Virus record (IMG/VR): IMGVR_UViG_3300047457_000627 | Location: 1-41,885 of that record | DNA length: 41,885 bases | DNA from: a virus | Direction: 5' to 3' (one strand) | In this document: positions 8,930 to 16,666 of the stretch, one piece after another | How the letters are laid out: the number at the start of each line of letters is the position of its first letter | How positions within the stretch are numbered: position 1 is the stretch's first letter | Notes under the pieces: generated by a model | The model's input: the letters and a program-made list of their open reading frames with translations, nothing else | Databases searched by the model: none | Told to the model about the DNA's origin: nothing | Program-made: the position numbers and the translations under genes

Positions 8930-9243
8930 TGATCAACGACCTGGCAAACCGTGCTCTGAGCGCTGTGGTGAGCGTGATGGGGGAACCTGTCACGATCAGC
9001 CGTGGTCAGAGCACGGCCCAGGCTCGTGGGGTCTTTCAAGCCAGTCATGTGGGCCTGGACCCGGAGACCGGGATCCAGGTCCGCTCGACGCAGCCGGTTC
9101 TGCTGGTGAAGCGCGGCGAGCTTCCCTGGGATCCAAAGAAAGGCGACACGGTGGTGGTCCTCAGTGTCACCTACCGCGTGCGCGACGCACAGCCTGATGG
9201 TCATGAAGGCTGGCTGCTAATGCTGCACCGCTCGCAGCCATGA
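8929..9243 (+). CDS. Head-tail joining protein, gpFII-like
   Basis: This 104-residue protein lies just after the cement gene and overlaps its neighbours by ATGA at both ends. Its beta-rich pattern (TISRGQSTAQARGVF, GDTVVVLSVTYRVRDAQPDG) fits the Phage_attach/gpFII group that forms the head side of the head-tail joint. Position agrees with this. The family is short and divergent, so the call is moderate. Confidence 0.65.
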   Translation: MINDLANRALSAVVSVMGEPVTISRGQSTAQARGVFQASHVGLDPETGIQVRSTQPVLLVKRGELPWDPKKGDTVVVLSVTYRVRDAQPDGHEGWLLMLHRSQP

Positions 9244-9872
9244 CCCACCCTCGCACTCAGATCCGCAATGCGGTGGTGGCGCGGCTCGGCCAGAACATCA
9301 CGCCGCCGCCGGCCCAGGGCCAGCAGCCGGGAGCGCCCACCTATCGCACCGCCGCCGGCCCGCGCGTCTTCAAGGGCCGGCTGATGCCGATCGAGGAGCC
9401 CGAGCTGCCCGCGATCGTCGTTCACACCCGCGACACCGAAGAGGTGCAGAGTCGCAGCATCTCGGGCTGGAACGGCTTTGAGCAGCGCCGCTGCATCGTC
9501 TCTGTCGTCTGCATCGCGCAGAGCTTCGACGACATTGACGAAGACCTCGACACGATGGCCAGCCAGGTAGAGGCCGCTCTGCAGAGCTGGATCATCCCTG
9601 GCTTCGAGTCGAGCGATCCGTTCCTGCTCGACACCAAGAGCGAAGATCCAGAGTTTGACGGCAGCCTGACGACCGGCGCCTCGACGCTGCGCTACGTCGT
9701 CACCTACCGCACGCCCTACCGCGACGGGCCCAACCCCTACGTCATCGACGGCGACGATCCCCTGGAGCGCAGCGGCGCCTATCCTGGGGGCCAAGTCACG
9801 CCCGACGGTCAAACCGGCGCCGCCTGCCCGGTGGGCAACGCCACCATCTACGCGAACCAGGAGCAGCTCTGA
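9240..9872 (+). CDS. Tail terminator/completion protein (lambda gpU-like)
   Basis: The 210-residue protein begins HPRTQIRNAVVARLGQ and contains RLMPIEEPELPAIVVHTRD and RRCIVSVVCIAQ, the pattern of gpU-like minor tail proteins that cap the growing tail and bind the head. It is longer than lambda gpU (about 131 aa) because of a C-terminal Gly/Pro-rich extension. It is coupled to both neighbours by overlapping stop and start codons. Confidence 0.65.
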   Translation: MTHPRTQIRNAVVARLGQNITPPPAQGQQPGAPTYRTAAGPRVFKGRLMPIEEPELPAIVVHTRDTEEVQSRSISGWNGFEQRRCIVSVVCIAQSFDDIDEDLDTMASQVEAALQSWIIPGFESSDPFLLDTKSEDPEFDGSLTTGASTLRYVVTYRTPYRDGPNPYVIDGDDPLERSGAYPGGQVTPDGQTGAACPVGNATIYANQEQL

Positions 9873-10240
9873 TGGCCACCACCCGCAAGCGCGCACGCAC
9901 CGCTGCCGGCCAGTTCCAAGCGGACGATCCGGCTACCCCGGAGCGCAACGAGGCCTACGTGCAGAACCTGCCGCTCGACGTCGATAGCCTTGCGGCGTTC
10001 ATGGAGATCGAGCAGCCGGACCGCAAGCGTCTGGGCCTCGCCCTGGATCTAGCCAAGGAGGCGGCGCTGGCCGTCACCGGCAAGCCTGTCGGCGAGCGCG
10101 CCTCGCACGGCATCCGCCACGGCGTCCACATGCTGGCCTCGCAGCTGCTGATCAAGGACCAGCTGGAAGCAGCTCCCGTCGGCGCAGAGATCCCCGGCGT
10201 CGTGCGCTACCTGTGGAATACCTCGGATGCTGGGCGTTAA
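9872..10240 (+). CDS. Possible gp6-like head-tail connector
   Basis: The 122-residue protein has a basic N-terminus, then a helical part (DVDSLAAFMEIEQPDRKRL) and a late helix (GIRHGVHMLASQLLI) followed by a short IPGVVRYLW end. This order recalls HK97 gp6-type connectors (DELKAHLRID, then a helix, then a late LL motif), but the match is by pattern only. It overlaps the next gene by 14 nt. Confidence 0.5.
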   Translation: MATTRKRARTAAGQFQADDPATPERNEAYVQNLPLDVDSLAAFMEIEQPDRKRLGLALDLAKEAALAVTGKPVGERASHGIRHGVHMLASQLLIKDQLEAAPVGAEIPGVVRYLWNTSDAGR

Positions 10241-10745
10241 TCGCTCCGATCAGCTGACCGCTGGCGTCGGCTCACCGGAGAGCACCGATCACGCGCGCCG
10301 GCTCAGCAACGTCGCGCGCTACGGCACGGTGGCGGAGGCCGACTACACCGGCGCGACCGCAGGCTTCCCAGCGATCCGCGTGCAGCTTCAGGACGGCGAG
10401 ATCCTCAGCGACTGGGTGCCCTGGTTCACGCCGCGCGCCGGCAAGGACCGCGTCTGGGATCCGCCGGAGGTGGGTGAGGTGGTGATGCTGCTGGCCCCGT
10501 CGGGCGAGCTGGCGAACGGCGTCGCTATCCCGGGCCTCTTCTCCAACGGCAACGCAAACGGCGATCGCGCTGGCCTGCAGCGGCGCACCTTCGACGATGG
10601 CACCGTGGTCGAGTACGACCGCGAGGCCCACAAGCTGTTCCTCGACGTGAAAGGCGACGTGAAGATCAAGGCCACCGGCAAGATCGAGATCGAGGCCCAG
10701 GGCGACTTGAAGCTGGTCGGCGACAGAATCGACCTGAACCCATAG
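10227..10745 (+). CDS. Baseplate spike protein, P2 gpV family
   Basis: The 172-residue protein has the OB-fold part (FPAIRVQLQDGEILSDWVPW), the WDPPEVGEVVMLLAPSGE segment and a C-terminal repeat of short strands (VKGDVKIKATGKIEIEAQGD) typical of the triple beta-helix needle of gpV. It would form the trimeric membrane-piercing spike. A separate PAAR protein (30607) could form its tip. Confidence 0.92.
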   Translation: MLGVNRSDQLTAGVGSPESTDHARRLSNVARYGTVAEADYTGATAGFPAIRVQLQDGEILSDWVPWFTPRAGKDRVWDPPEVGEVVMLLAPSGELANGVAIPGLFSNGNANGDRAGLQRRTFDDGTVVEYDREAHKLFLDVKGDVKIKATGKIEIEAQGDLKLVGDRIDLNP

Positions 10746-10755
10746 GAGGAGGGCC

Positions 10756-11094
10756 ATGGCCGGCATGAGCCGCACGACTGGCGAAGCGCTTGGCGGCTTC
10801 GATCACCTCCGCCAGTCCATCCAGGACATCCTCACGACGCCGATCGGCACCCGCGTGCATCGGCGCGACTACGGCAGCCGCATTCCGCGGCTTGTCGACC
10901 GGCCGATCAACAACAGCCTCGTCTCCGAGCTTGTCGCCGCGACGGCCGAAGCGCTCGAGCGTTGGGAACCGCGGCTGAAGTTGGAGCAGGTGAAGATCGA
11001 CAGCGTATCGGCCAGCGGGCAGATCAGCCTTAGCCTTGTTGGGTATTACCTGCTCAACGGGCAGCGAATCGAGATCGAGGGGCTGGTGGTCTGA
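10756..11094 (+). CDS. Baseplate wedge protein, P2 gpW/gp25 family
   Basis: This 112-residue protein has the family core: LRQSIQDILTTPIGTRVHRR, DYGSRIPRLVDRP, and AEALERWEPRLKLEQVKI. gp25-like proteins are core wedge parts that contact the sheath. A strong AGGAGG lies at 10744-10749 before ATG 10756. The TGA overlaps the next start. Confidence 0.93.
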   Translation: MAGMSRTTGEALGGFDHLRQSIQDILTTPIGTRVHRRDYGSRIPRLVDRPINNSLVSELVAATAEALERWEPRLKLEQVKIDSVSASGQISLSLVGYYLLNGQRIEIEGLVV

Positions 11095-11933
11095 TGGCGA
11101 CGATCGACTTCAGCTCCATTCCTGATCCAACGATCATCGAGGCGCTCGACTTCGAGACGATCCTTGCTGCGATGATCGCCGACCTGCAGGCGCGCGATCC
11201 GTCCTACAGCGAGATCCTCGAAAGCGACCCGGGCATCAAGATCCTGGAGGTCGCCGCGGCCCGCGAGCTGATCCTGCGGCAGCGGATCAACGACGCGCTT
11301 CAGGCGACCCTGCTGCGCTACTCTGGCGGCGCCGACCTCGACAACCTGGCGACCTTCTATGCCGTCACGCGCCTGGAGGACGAGAGCGACGAGGCCCTGC
11401 GCGCGCGCGTGATCGAGCGCATCATGGGCAGCAGCACCGCCGGCGGCGCGGCCTGGTATCGCTACCAGGCGTTGACCGCGAGCGAGTTGGTGAAGGATGC
11501 AGCGGTAAGCTCCCCGGCGCCGGGCGAGGTGCTCGTCAACATCCTCTCGACCCAGGGCAACGGAACCGCCAGTAGCCAGCTCCTGCAGACGGTCAACACC
11601 GTGCTGCAGAGCGACAGCGTGCGGGTGATCACCGACGTTGTCACGGTCGCCACCGCGACGATCAACACGGTGCCCGTCACCGCGCAGATCTATCTCTACC
11701 CCGAGACGCCGATCGAGGTTTTCACCGGCCTGCAAGCGCGCCTTACCGCTGCATTTGCCGAAGCCTCTGGCCTCGGCTGGGACGTCACCCGCTCCTGGCT
11801 GATCGCTCAGCTGCATCCCGCTGGCGTGCAGCGCGTCGTCTTGACGGCGCCTGCGGCTGATGTAGTCTGCGGCCCCAGTCAGGCTCCGGCGCTGGGCGCG
11901 ATCACGCTCACGATGGCGGGGCGTGACCGATGA
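11094..11933 (+). CDS. Baseplate wedge protein, gpJ-like
   Basis: The 279-residue protein matches baseplate J-like proteins: IIEALDFETILAAMIADLQ, then ESDPGIKILEVAAARELILR, SGGADLDNLATFYAVTR, then PGEVLVNILSTQGNGTAS. It joins gpW and gpI to build wedges around the hub. It sits in the standard V-W-J-I order with overlapping codons. Confidence 0.95.
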   Translation: MATIDFSSIPDPTIIEALDFETILAAMIADLQARDPSYSEILESDPGIKILEVAAARELILRQRINDALQATLLRYSGGADLDNLATFYAVTRLEDESDEALRARVIERIMGSSTAGGAAWYRYQALTASELVKDAAVSSPAPGEVLVNILSTQGNGTASSQLLQTVNTVLQSDSVRVITDVVTVATATINTVPVTAQIYLYPETPIEVFTGLQARLTAAFAEASGLGWDVTRSWLIAQLHPAGVQRVVLTAPAADVVCGPSQAPALGAITLTMAGRDR

Positions 11934-12775
11934 GCCGATACGACCTCCTCCCGCCTAACGCGACCTCCCTGGAGCGTGATTTCTCCCGCTCCACTTCCAG
12001 CCTGCAGCGCGCCGGCGGCCCGGTGCCGATCATCCGCACGGCGAAACGAGTCAACATCCCTGACTCGGTGGTGCCGTGGCTGATCTACGAATACGGCCTG
12101 GGCGAGATCCTTCCGTACCTCGGCAACAACCAGCGCCGCGCGATCGCCGAGGGCGTTCTGTGGCAGCGGATCCGGGGCACCCCTGAAGCGGTCCGCATCG
12201 CGCTGAGCTGGATCGGCGTCGAAGGCGTCATCGACGAATCTGAGGGCGGCTCCGCCCGCTGGGCTGAATACCAGCTGGGGCTATCGGAGAAGACAACCGG
12301 CGAGGAGATCATCACCGACATCGTCGGGGTCACTCGCATCAGTTCACCCGTGCGCTCGCGTCTGCAGCGCATCTACGCGGTCTACGACTTCCGCCGCTTC
12401 GTGCTGGACGACAGCCTGCTGAGCGACGGCGGGATGCTCAGCGACCACAGCGGCGTGCGGCCGCGGCCGGACTGGCCGCAGATCAGCTACGGAGAGATCC
12501 ACTCCAGCCTCGTGCAGGAGAACGCCACGGCCGCCAGCGCGCACACCGAAGTGATCAGCGTGCTGGTCAGGAACTTCGATCGGTTCCTGCTCGATCACAG
12601 CCTGATGGACGAGGAATGGCACACCCTCAACCATTCTGGGATGCTCACCAATCAAGAAGGTGTGAGCGGCAAATACGAAGGGCAAACATGGGCGGCGTTC
12701 ACCTGGCGATCCGATCTCACTTGGCTCGATGCGAACGCGGTCGTGTCGAGCTCCGTCACAACTCAGACCGCGTAG
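11930..12775 (+). CDS. Tail protein I-like baseplate wedge component
   Basis: The 281-residue protein begins LLPPNATSLERDFSRSTSSL and has the gpI block LPYLGNNQRRAIAEGVLWQRIRG written here in parts (LPYLGNNQRRAIAEGV; RGTPEAVRIALSWIG). It follows J as in P2. The second half contains two similar LLSDGGMLSDHSGVR / LMDEEWHTLNHSGML stretches that look like a repeated hairpin near the end, probably the fibre attachment part. The TAG stop at 12773 doubles as a -10-like hexamer. Confidence 0.85.
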   Translation: MSRYDLLPPNATSLERDFSRSTSSLQRAGGPVPIIRTAKRVNIPDSVVPWLIYEYGLGEILPYLGNNQRRAIAEGVLWQRIRGTPEAVRIALSWIGVEGVIDESEGGSARWAEYQLGLSEKTTGEEIITDIVGVTRISSPVRSRLQRIYAVYDFRRFVLDDSLLSDGGMLSDHSGVRPRPDWPQISYGEIHSSLVQENATAASAHTEVISVLVRNFDRFLLDHSLMDEEWHTLNHSGMLTNQEGVSGKYEGQTWAAFTWRSDLTWLDANAVVSSSVTTQTA

Positions 12776-12778
12776 CAT
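12773..12778 (+). promoter_or_regulatory. Late -10-like hexamer TAGCAT upstream of fibre block
   Basis: TAGCAT overlaps the gpI-like stop and lies 22 nt before ATG 12801. It fits the distance seen for the other TAGAAT-like hexamers. There is no -35 element. Confidence 0.3.
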
Positions 12779-12800
12779 GAGGGGCGACTAAGGGGCGAGC

Positions 12801-13286
12801 ATGGCGGCAGTCCTAACCACAAGCGGGCGCATCGCCATCGCCACGGCGATCAAGGCGCGCACCGCGCATCTTGCCTGGGGATCCGGCGACGCATCCTGGG
12901 GCAACAACCCACCGGCTCCCCCTGCGAACGCGACCGCTCTGCTCGCCGAAGTCGGACGGCGCAAGGCCACCCTGGTGGACTATTGCGCGCCCGACGCCAA
13001 TGGCGCCATCGTTGTGCCAGAGGGCAAGTTCTCCGTCTCCGCGACGCCGACGAACAACCTCTACTTCAAGTTCCACTTCGAGTTTGAAGAGGCAGTTGGA
13101 TCGACTATCCGCGAGCAGGCGATCTTTCTCGACACCGTGCTCGCCAATGGCGTTCCAGCCGGCCAGTTCTATCTGACGCCGGCCCAGGTGTCGCAGCCCG
13201 GCACGCTGCTGGTGATCGAGCGCCGCGCGCCCATCGTGCGTGAGATCACAACCCGTCAGCTGTTCGAGTTCGTGGTGACCTTCTGA
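12801..13286 (+). CDS. Tail fibre/baseplate-associated protein, 161 aa
   Basis: The protein begins AAVLTTSGRIAIATAIKA and has a mainly beta-rich body with SVSATPTNNLYFKFHFEF and a late REQAIFLDTVLANGVP segment. The layout resembles the N-terminal domain of P2-like tail-collar fibres that docks onto the baseplate, here as a free-standing protein. I infer an adaptor between gpI and the DUF4815 protein that follows with a coupled ATGA. Confidence 0.6.
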   Translation: MAAVLTTSGRIAIATAIKARTAHLAWGSGDASWGNNPPAPPANATALLAEVGRRKATLVDYCAPDANGAIVVPEGKFSVSATPTNNLYFKFHFEFEEAVGSTIREQAIFLDTVLANGVPAGQFYLTPAQVSQPGTLLVIERRAPIVREITTRQLFEFVVTF

Positions 13287-15226
13287 TGACGCTGACCGGC
13301 TACTACAACCGCTTCAACGCGGCGAACCGCTACGACGAGCTGCTCTTCCGCGCTGGCAAGGGCCTGCAGTCGGCCGAGCTGAACGAGGTGCAGAGCACGG
13401 TCATCGACCGGCTCAAGCGCATCGCCGACGCGGTGTTCAAGGATGGCGCTGTCATCAGCGGCACGCCGCCGACGATCAGCGGCAGCAACGTCACCTGCCC
13501 GCTGAGCCTGATCTACCTGCGCGGCGCGGTGCGGGAGATCGCCGCCCGCAGCTTCACCATCCCCACCACGGGCCTGGTGCGCGTCGGCGTCTACCTCCTC
13601 GACGAGGAGATCACCGAGCTGCAGGACGCAACGCTGCGTGATCCTGCGCTCAACACCCGCAACTACAACGAGCCCGGCGCCGGGCGCCTGCGCACCACCG
13701 GCACATGGGGCCGCGAGGGCGATGGCGGCACTGGCGTCTTCTACCCGGTCTACACCGTCATCGACGGCACGCTGCTCAACCAGGGTGGCGGCAATGTCGG
13801 CGACGCCTTCTCCGAGGCGCTCGCGCGCTACGACCGCGAGAGCAACGGCAACTACATCGTCACCGGCCTCAGCGTCACCGCCCTGGGCCTGGCGGCTGGC
13901 GTCAACGCCTTCTCGGTGAAGGACGGCACCGGCAACATCTTCGGCTACAAGATCGACAAGCTGGCCTCGACGCGGCTCAACTACGCCGAGGACCCCGACA
14001 TTGAAGTGGTCGACGCCGAGCCCGACACCTTCACGGGCACGACTGGCGGCAGCGCCACGATCCAGCTCAATCGCGCCCCGGTCGAGAGCATCCTGGAGGT
14101 GATCATCACCCGCGAGAAGACCGTCACTATCACCCGCGGCGGTTTCAGCGGCGGCCAGGACACGCTGCCTGACGTGTCGGTGCTCAGCATCCAGAGCATC
14201 ACCCAGGGCGGCACCACCTACGTCGCCAACACCGACTACTTCCTCAACGGCGACAAGATCGACTGGAGCCCCGGCGGCGCCGAGCCCGCGCCCGGCTCCA
14301 CCTACTCGATCACCTACCGCTACCTCGGCAACGTCACGCCGTCGGCTGTCGATCTACAGGCCGGCACCTTCACAGTCACCGGCGCCGTCAACGGCACGCT
14401 GGTGCTGACTGACTATCGCTGGAAGCTGCCGCGCTACGACCGCCTCTGCATCGACCGCGACGGCAACTTCTCGCGGATCAAGGGCATCAGCTCTCGCTTC
14501 ACCGCGCTGCCGCCTGCGGTGCCCGCGAACCTGCTCAGCCTGGCGACGATCCGCCAGAAGTGGGGTGAGACGCCGGAGGTGGTGAACGACGGCATCCGCG
14601 CGATCCCATTCGACCAGCTGGAGCGGATGCGCTCGCTGATCGTCGACCTCTTCGACCTGGTGGCGCTGGAGCGGCTGCGCAACGACATCAGCTCGCGCGA
14701 GCCCAGCAGCAAGCGCGGCGTCTTCGTGGATCCGTTCATCGACGACGACCTGCGCGATCAAGGCATCACGCAGACCGCCGCCATCGTCGATGGCACCCTG
14801 CAACTGCCGATCGCGCCAACGGTCTACCAGGCGCCGACCAACAACACCCAGGACTGGATGCTCCCCTACACCGAGGAGATCATCCTGGAGCAGACGCGCC
14901 AGACCGGCAGCAGCAAGATCAACCCCTACCAGGCGTTTGATCCCATCCCTGCTGCTGTCGTCCTGACGCCTGCGGTCGACCGCTTCACTGTGATCAACAC
15001 CGTCTGGACGTCGCCATCGACCCAGCAGATCTCGATCTTCATGGGCACGACGGGGCGCTTCTCGTCCGTCACGACGACCTCGACCCGCACTGAGCTGCTC
15101 AGCGAGACCGAGCGGCCTGCTGAGTTCCTGCGTCAGATCCAGATCAACTTCGCCCTCGACGGCTTCGACCCCGGTGAGACGCTCACCGAGGTCAAGTTCG
15201 ACGGGATCGACGTCACCCCTGCCTGA
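13286..15226 (+). CDS. DUF4815 tail protein, 646 aa
   Basis: The N-terminus (YYNRFNAANRYDELLFRAGK, then GLQSAELNEVQS) is the DUF4815 signature found in contractile phages, including cyanophages. It is a large baseplate/fibre network protein. About residues 245-360 form an insert with SATIQLNRAPVESILEV and YVANTDYFLNGDKIDW, a beta-sandwich module common in fibre proteins. The C-terminal 280 residues are rich in Asp and aromatic residues and probably contact the next fibre protein. Start is ATG overlapping the previous TGA. Confidence 0.88.
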   Translation: MTLTGYYNRFNAANRYDELLFRAGKGLQSAELNEVQSTVIDRLKRIADAVFKDGAVISGTPPTISGSNVTCPLSLIYLRGAVREIAARSFTIPTTGLVRVGVYLLDEEITELQDATLRDPALNTRNYNEPGAGRLRTTGTWGREGDGGTGVFYPVYTVIDGTLLNQGGGNVGDAFSEALARYDRESNGNYIVTGLSVTALGLAAGVNAFSVKDGTGNIFGYKIDKLASTRLNYAEDPDIEVVDAEPDTFTGTTGGSATIQLNRAPVESILEVIITREKTVTITRGGFSGGQDTLPDVSVLSIQSITQGGTTYVANTDYFLNGDKIDWSPGGAEPAPGSTYSITYRYLGNVTPSAVDLQAGTFTVTGAVNGTLVLTDYRWKLPRYDRLCIDRDGNFSRIKGISSRFTALPPAVPANLLSLATIRQKWGETPEVVNDGIRAIPFDQLERMRSLIVDLFDLVALERLRNDISSREPSSKRGVFVDPFIDDDLRDQGITQTAAIVDGTLQLPIAPTVYQAPTNNTQDWMLPYTEEIILEQTRQTGSSKINPYQAFDPIPAAVVLTPAVDRFTVINTVWTSPSTQQISIFMGTTGRFSSVTTTSTRTELLSETERPAEFLRQIQINFALDGFDPGETLTEVKFDGIDVTPA

Positions 15227-15231
15227 TAGCC

Positions 15232-16659
15232 ATGCCCCTCACAGCAAACGCAGCCGGTCAGATCTCGGGGTTGTTCACGATCCCCGCCAACGTGCCCGTC
15301 GGCACTAAGCGCGTCACCTTCCTGGGCAACCAGGGCAGCTTCGGCGCCGCCCGCTTCATCGGCTCCGGCACGATCCTCACGCGCACGCAGCGCCAGCTCA
15401 CCACGATCGAGACCCGGTTCTGGGATCCGCTGGCGCAGACTTTCCGCCTCGATGAGGCGCGGCACGTCACCGGCGTCGACTTCAAGTTCACAGCCCGGGG
15501 CAACACCGCCAACAAGGTCTACCTGGAGATCCGCGAGACCGAGCTCGGCCTGCCCAACGCCACGACGCTGGCCGAGGGCGTGATCCAGGGCACGGCGATC
15601 ACCGTGGGGCAGTGGAACAAGATCAGCCTCACCCGGCCCGTCTATCTGCAGGCTGGCGTCGAATACGCGATGGTGCTGCTCACGGACGACGCCGAGCACG
15701 CGGTCGGCCTGGCTGAGCTCGGCAAGTTCGACAGCGCCGCCCAGCAGTTCGTCACCTCGCAGCCCTACACGATCGGCACGCTGCTCAAGTCGAGCAACGC
15801 CTCGACCTGGACGCCAGTGCAAGAGAGCGACCTGACCTTCCGCATGTACGGGGCGCGCTTCACCAGCACCACCCGCACCTTGAACCTGGGCCAGCTGTGC
15901 GGCGCTGCGGTGTCGAGCCTGACCCGTTCCGGCGGCACCGCGACGCTCACCACCAGCACGCCGCACGGCTTTGTCACCGGCCAGAAGGTGGTGATCAGCG
16001 GCGCGACGCAGACCGACTACAACGGCGCCTTTACCGTCACGGTCACGGGGCCCACGACGTTCACCTACACGGTGGCGAACAGCCCAGCGACCCCGGCCAC
16101 CGGCACGATCCTGATCTCTGCTGGCGACATCACCGACCTGGTGGCGCTCGCCGGCGTCGAGCGGATCAGCTCGGAGACCGACGCCGAGTTCATCTTCACC
16201 CGGCCTGACGGCAGCCAGATCCGCGGCGCCGACAATGCCCGCATCCAGCTGGCCGAAGACGTGAACGTGCCGCTCAGCCTTTCGGCGGTGCTGCGCGGCA
16301 CGACGACCGCCAGCCCTTATCTCTTCGCTGGCAGCCAGGCGGTCTACGGCAACCTCAGCGAGACCGGCACCTATGTGAGCCGCGCTGTTGCCTGCGCCGC
16401 CAACGCTAAGGTCAGCTGCACCTTCGAGTCGCTGCTCCCTGGCGCATCGAGCGTGCTGGTGGAGTTCCAGAAGAGCGACGGGACCTGGCAGACGGTGAGC
16501 CTCACCAGCAGCTCGCCGGTGGGCGATGGCTGGGTGGAGCAGATCCACACCGTCGCCAGCTTCACCGCCGGCGGCACTGAGACTCGTGTCCGCCTTACCT
16601 TCACCGGCACGGCCGCGGCTCGCCCGCAGCTTCGCCAGCTCCGTCTTGTGGTGATCTGA
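15232..16659 (+). CDS. Tail appendage protein, 475 aa, beta-rich
   Basis: The protein begins PLTANAAGQISGLFTIPANV, contains a carbohydrate-module-like run (QTFRLDEARHVTGVDFKF, GQWNKISLTRPVYLQAGV), then an Ig-like repeat with TSTPHGFVTGQKVVISGA. Such mixtures occur in phage side fibres that bind cell-surface sugars. It lies between the DUF4815 protein and the tailspike-like protein with only 5-7 nt gaps. The function is inferred from context and fold. Confidence 0.65.
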   Translation: MPLTANAAGQISGLFTIPANVPVGTKRVTFLGNQGSFGAARFIGSGTILTRTQRQLTTIETRFWDPLAQTFRLDEARHVTGVDFKFTARGNTANKVYLEIRETELGLPNATTLAEGVIQGTAITVGQWNKISLTRPVYLQAGVEYAMVLLTDDAEHAVGLAELGKFDSAAQQFVTSQPYTIGTLLKSSNASTWTPVQESDLTFRMYGARFTSTTRTLNLGQLCGAAVSSLTRSGGTATLTTSTPHGFVTGQKVVISGATQTDYNGAFTVTVTGPTTFTYTVANSPATPATGTILISAGDITDLVALAGVERISSETDAEFIFTRPDGSQIRGADNARIQLAEDVNVPLSLSAVLRGTTTASPYLFAGSQAVYGNLSETGTYVSRAVACAANAKVSCTFESLLPGASSVLVEFQKSDGTWQTVSLTSSSPVGDGWVEQIHTVASFTAGGTETRVRLTFTGTAAARPQLRQLRLVVI

Positions 16660-16666
16660 TTCAGCC

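Noticed and set aside
12754-12763. GTCACAACTC in the + strand of the gpI-like gene
   Set aside because: It matches only half of the direct repeat, lies in coding sequence on the late strand, and has no second unit or -10 at the right place.
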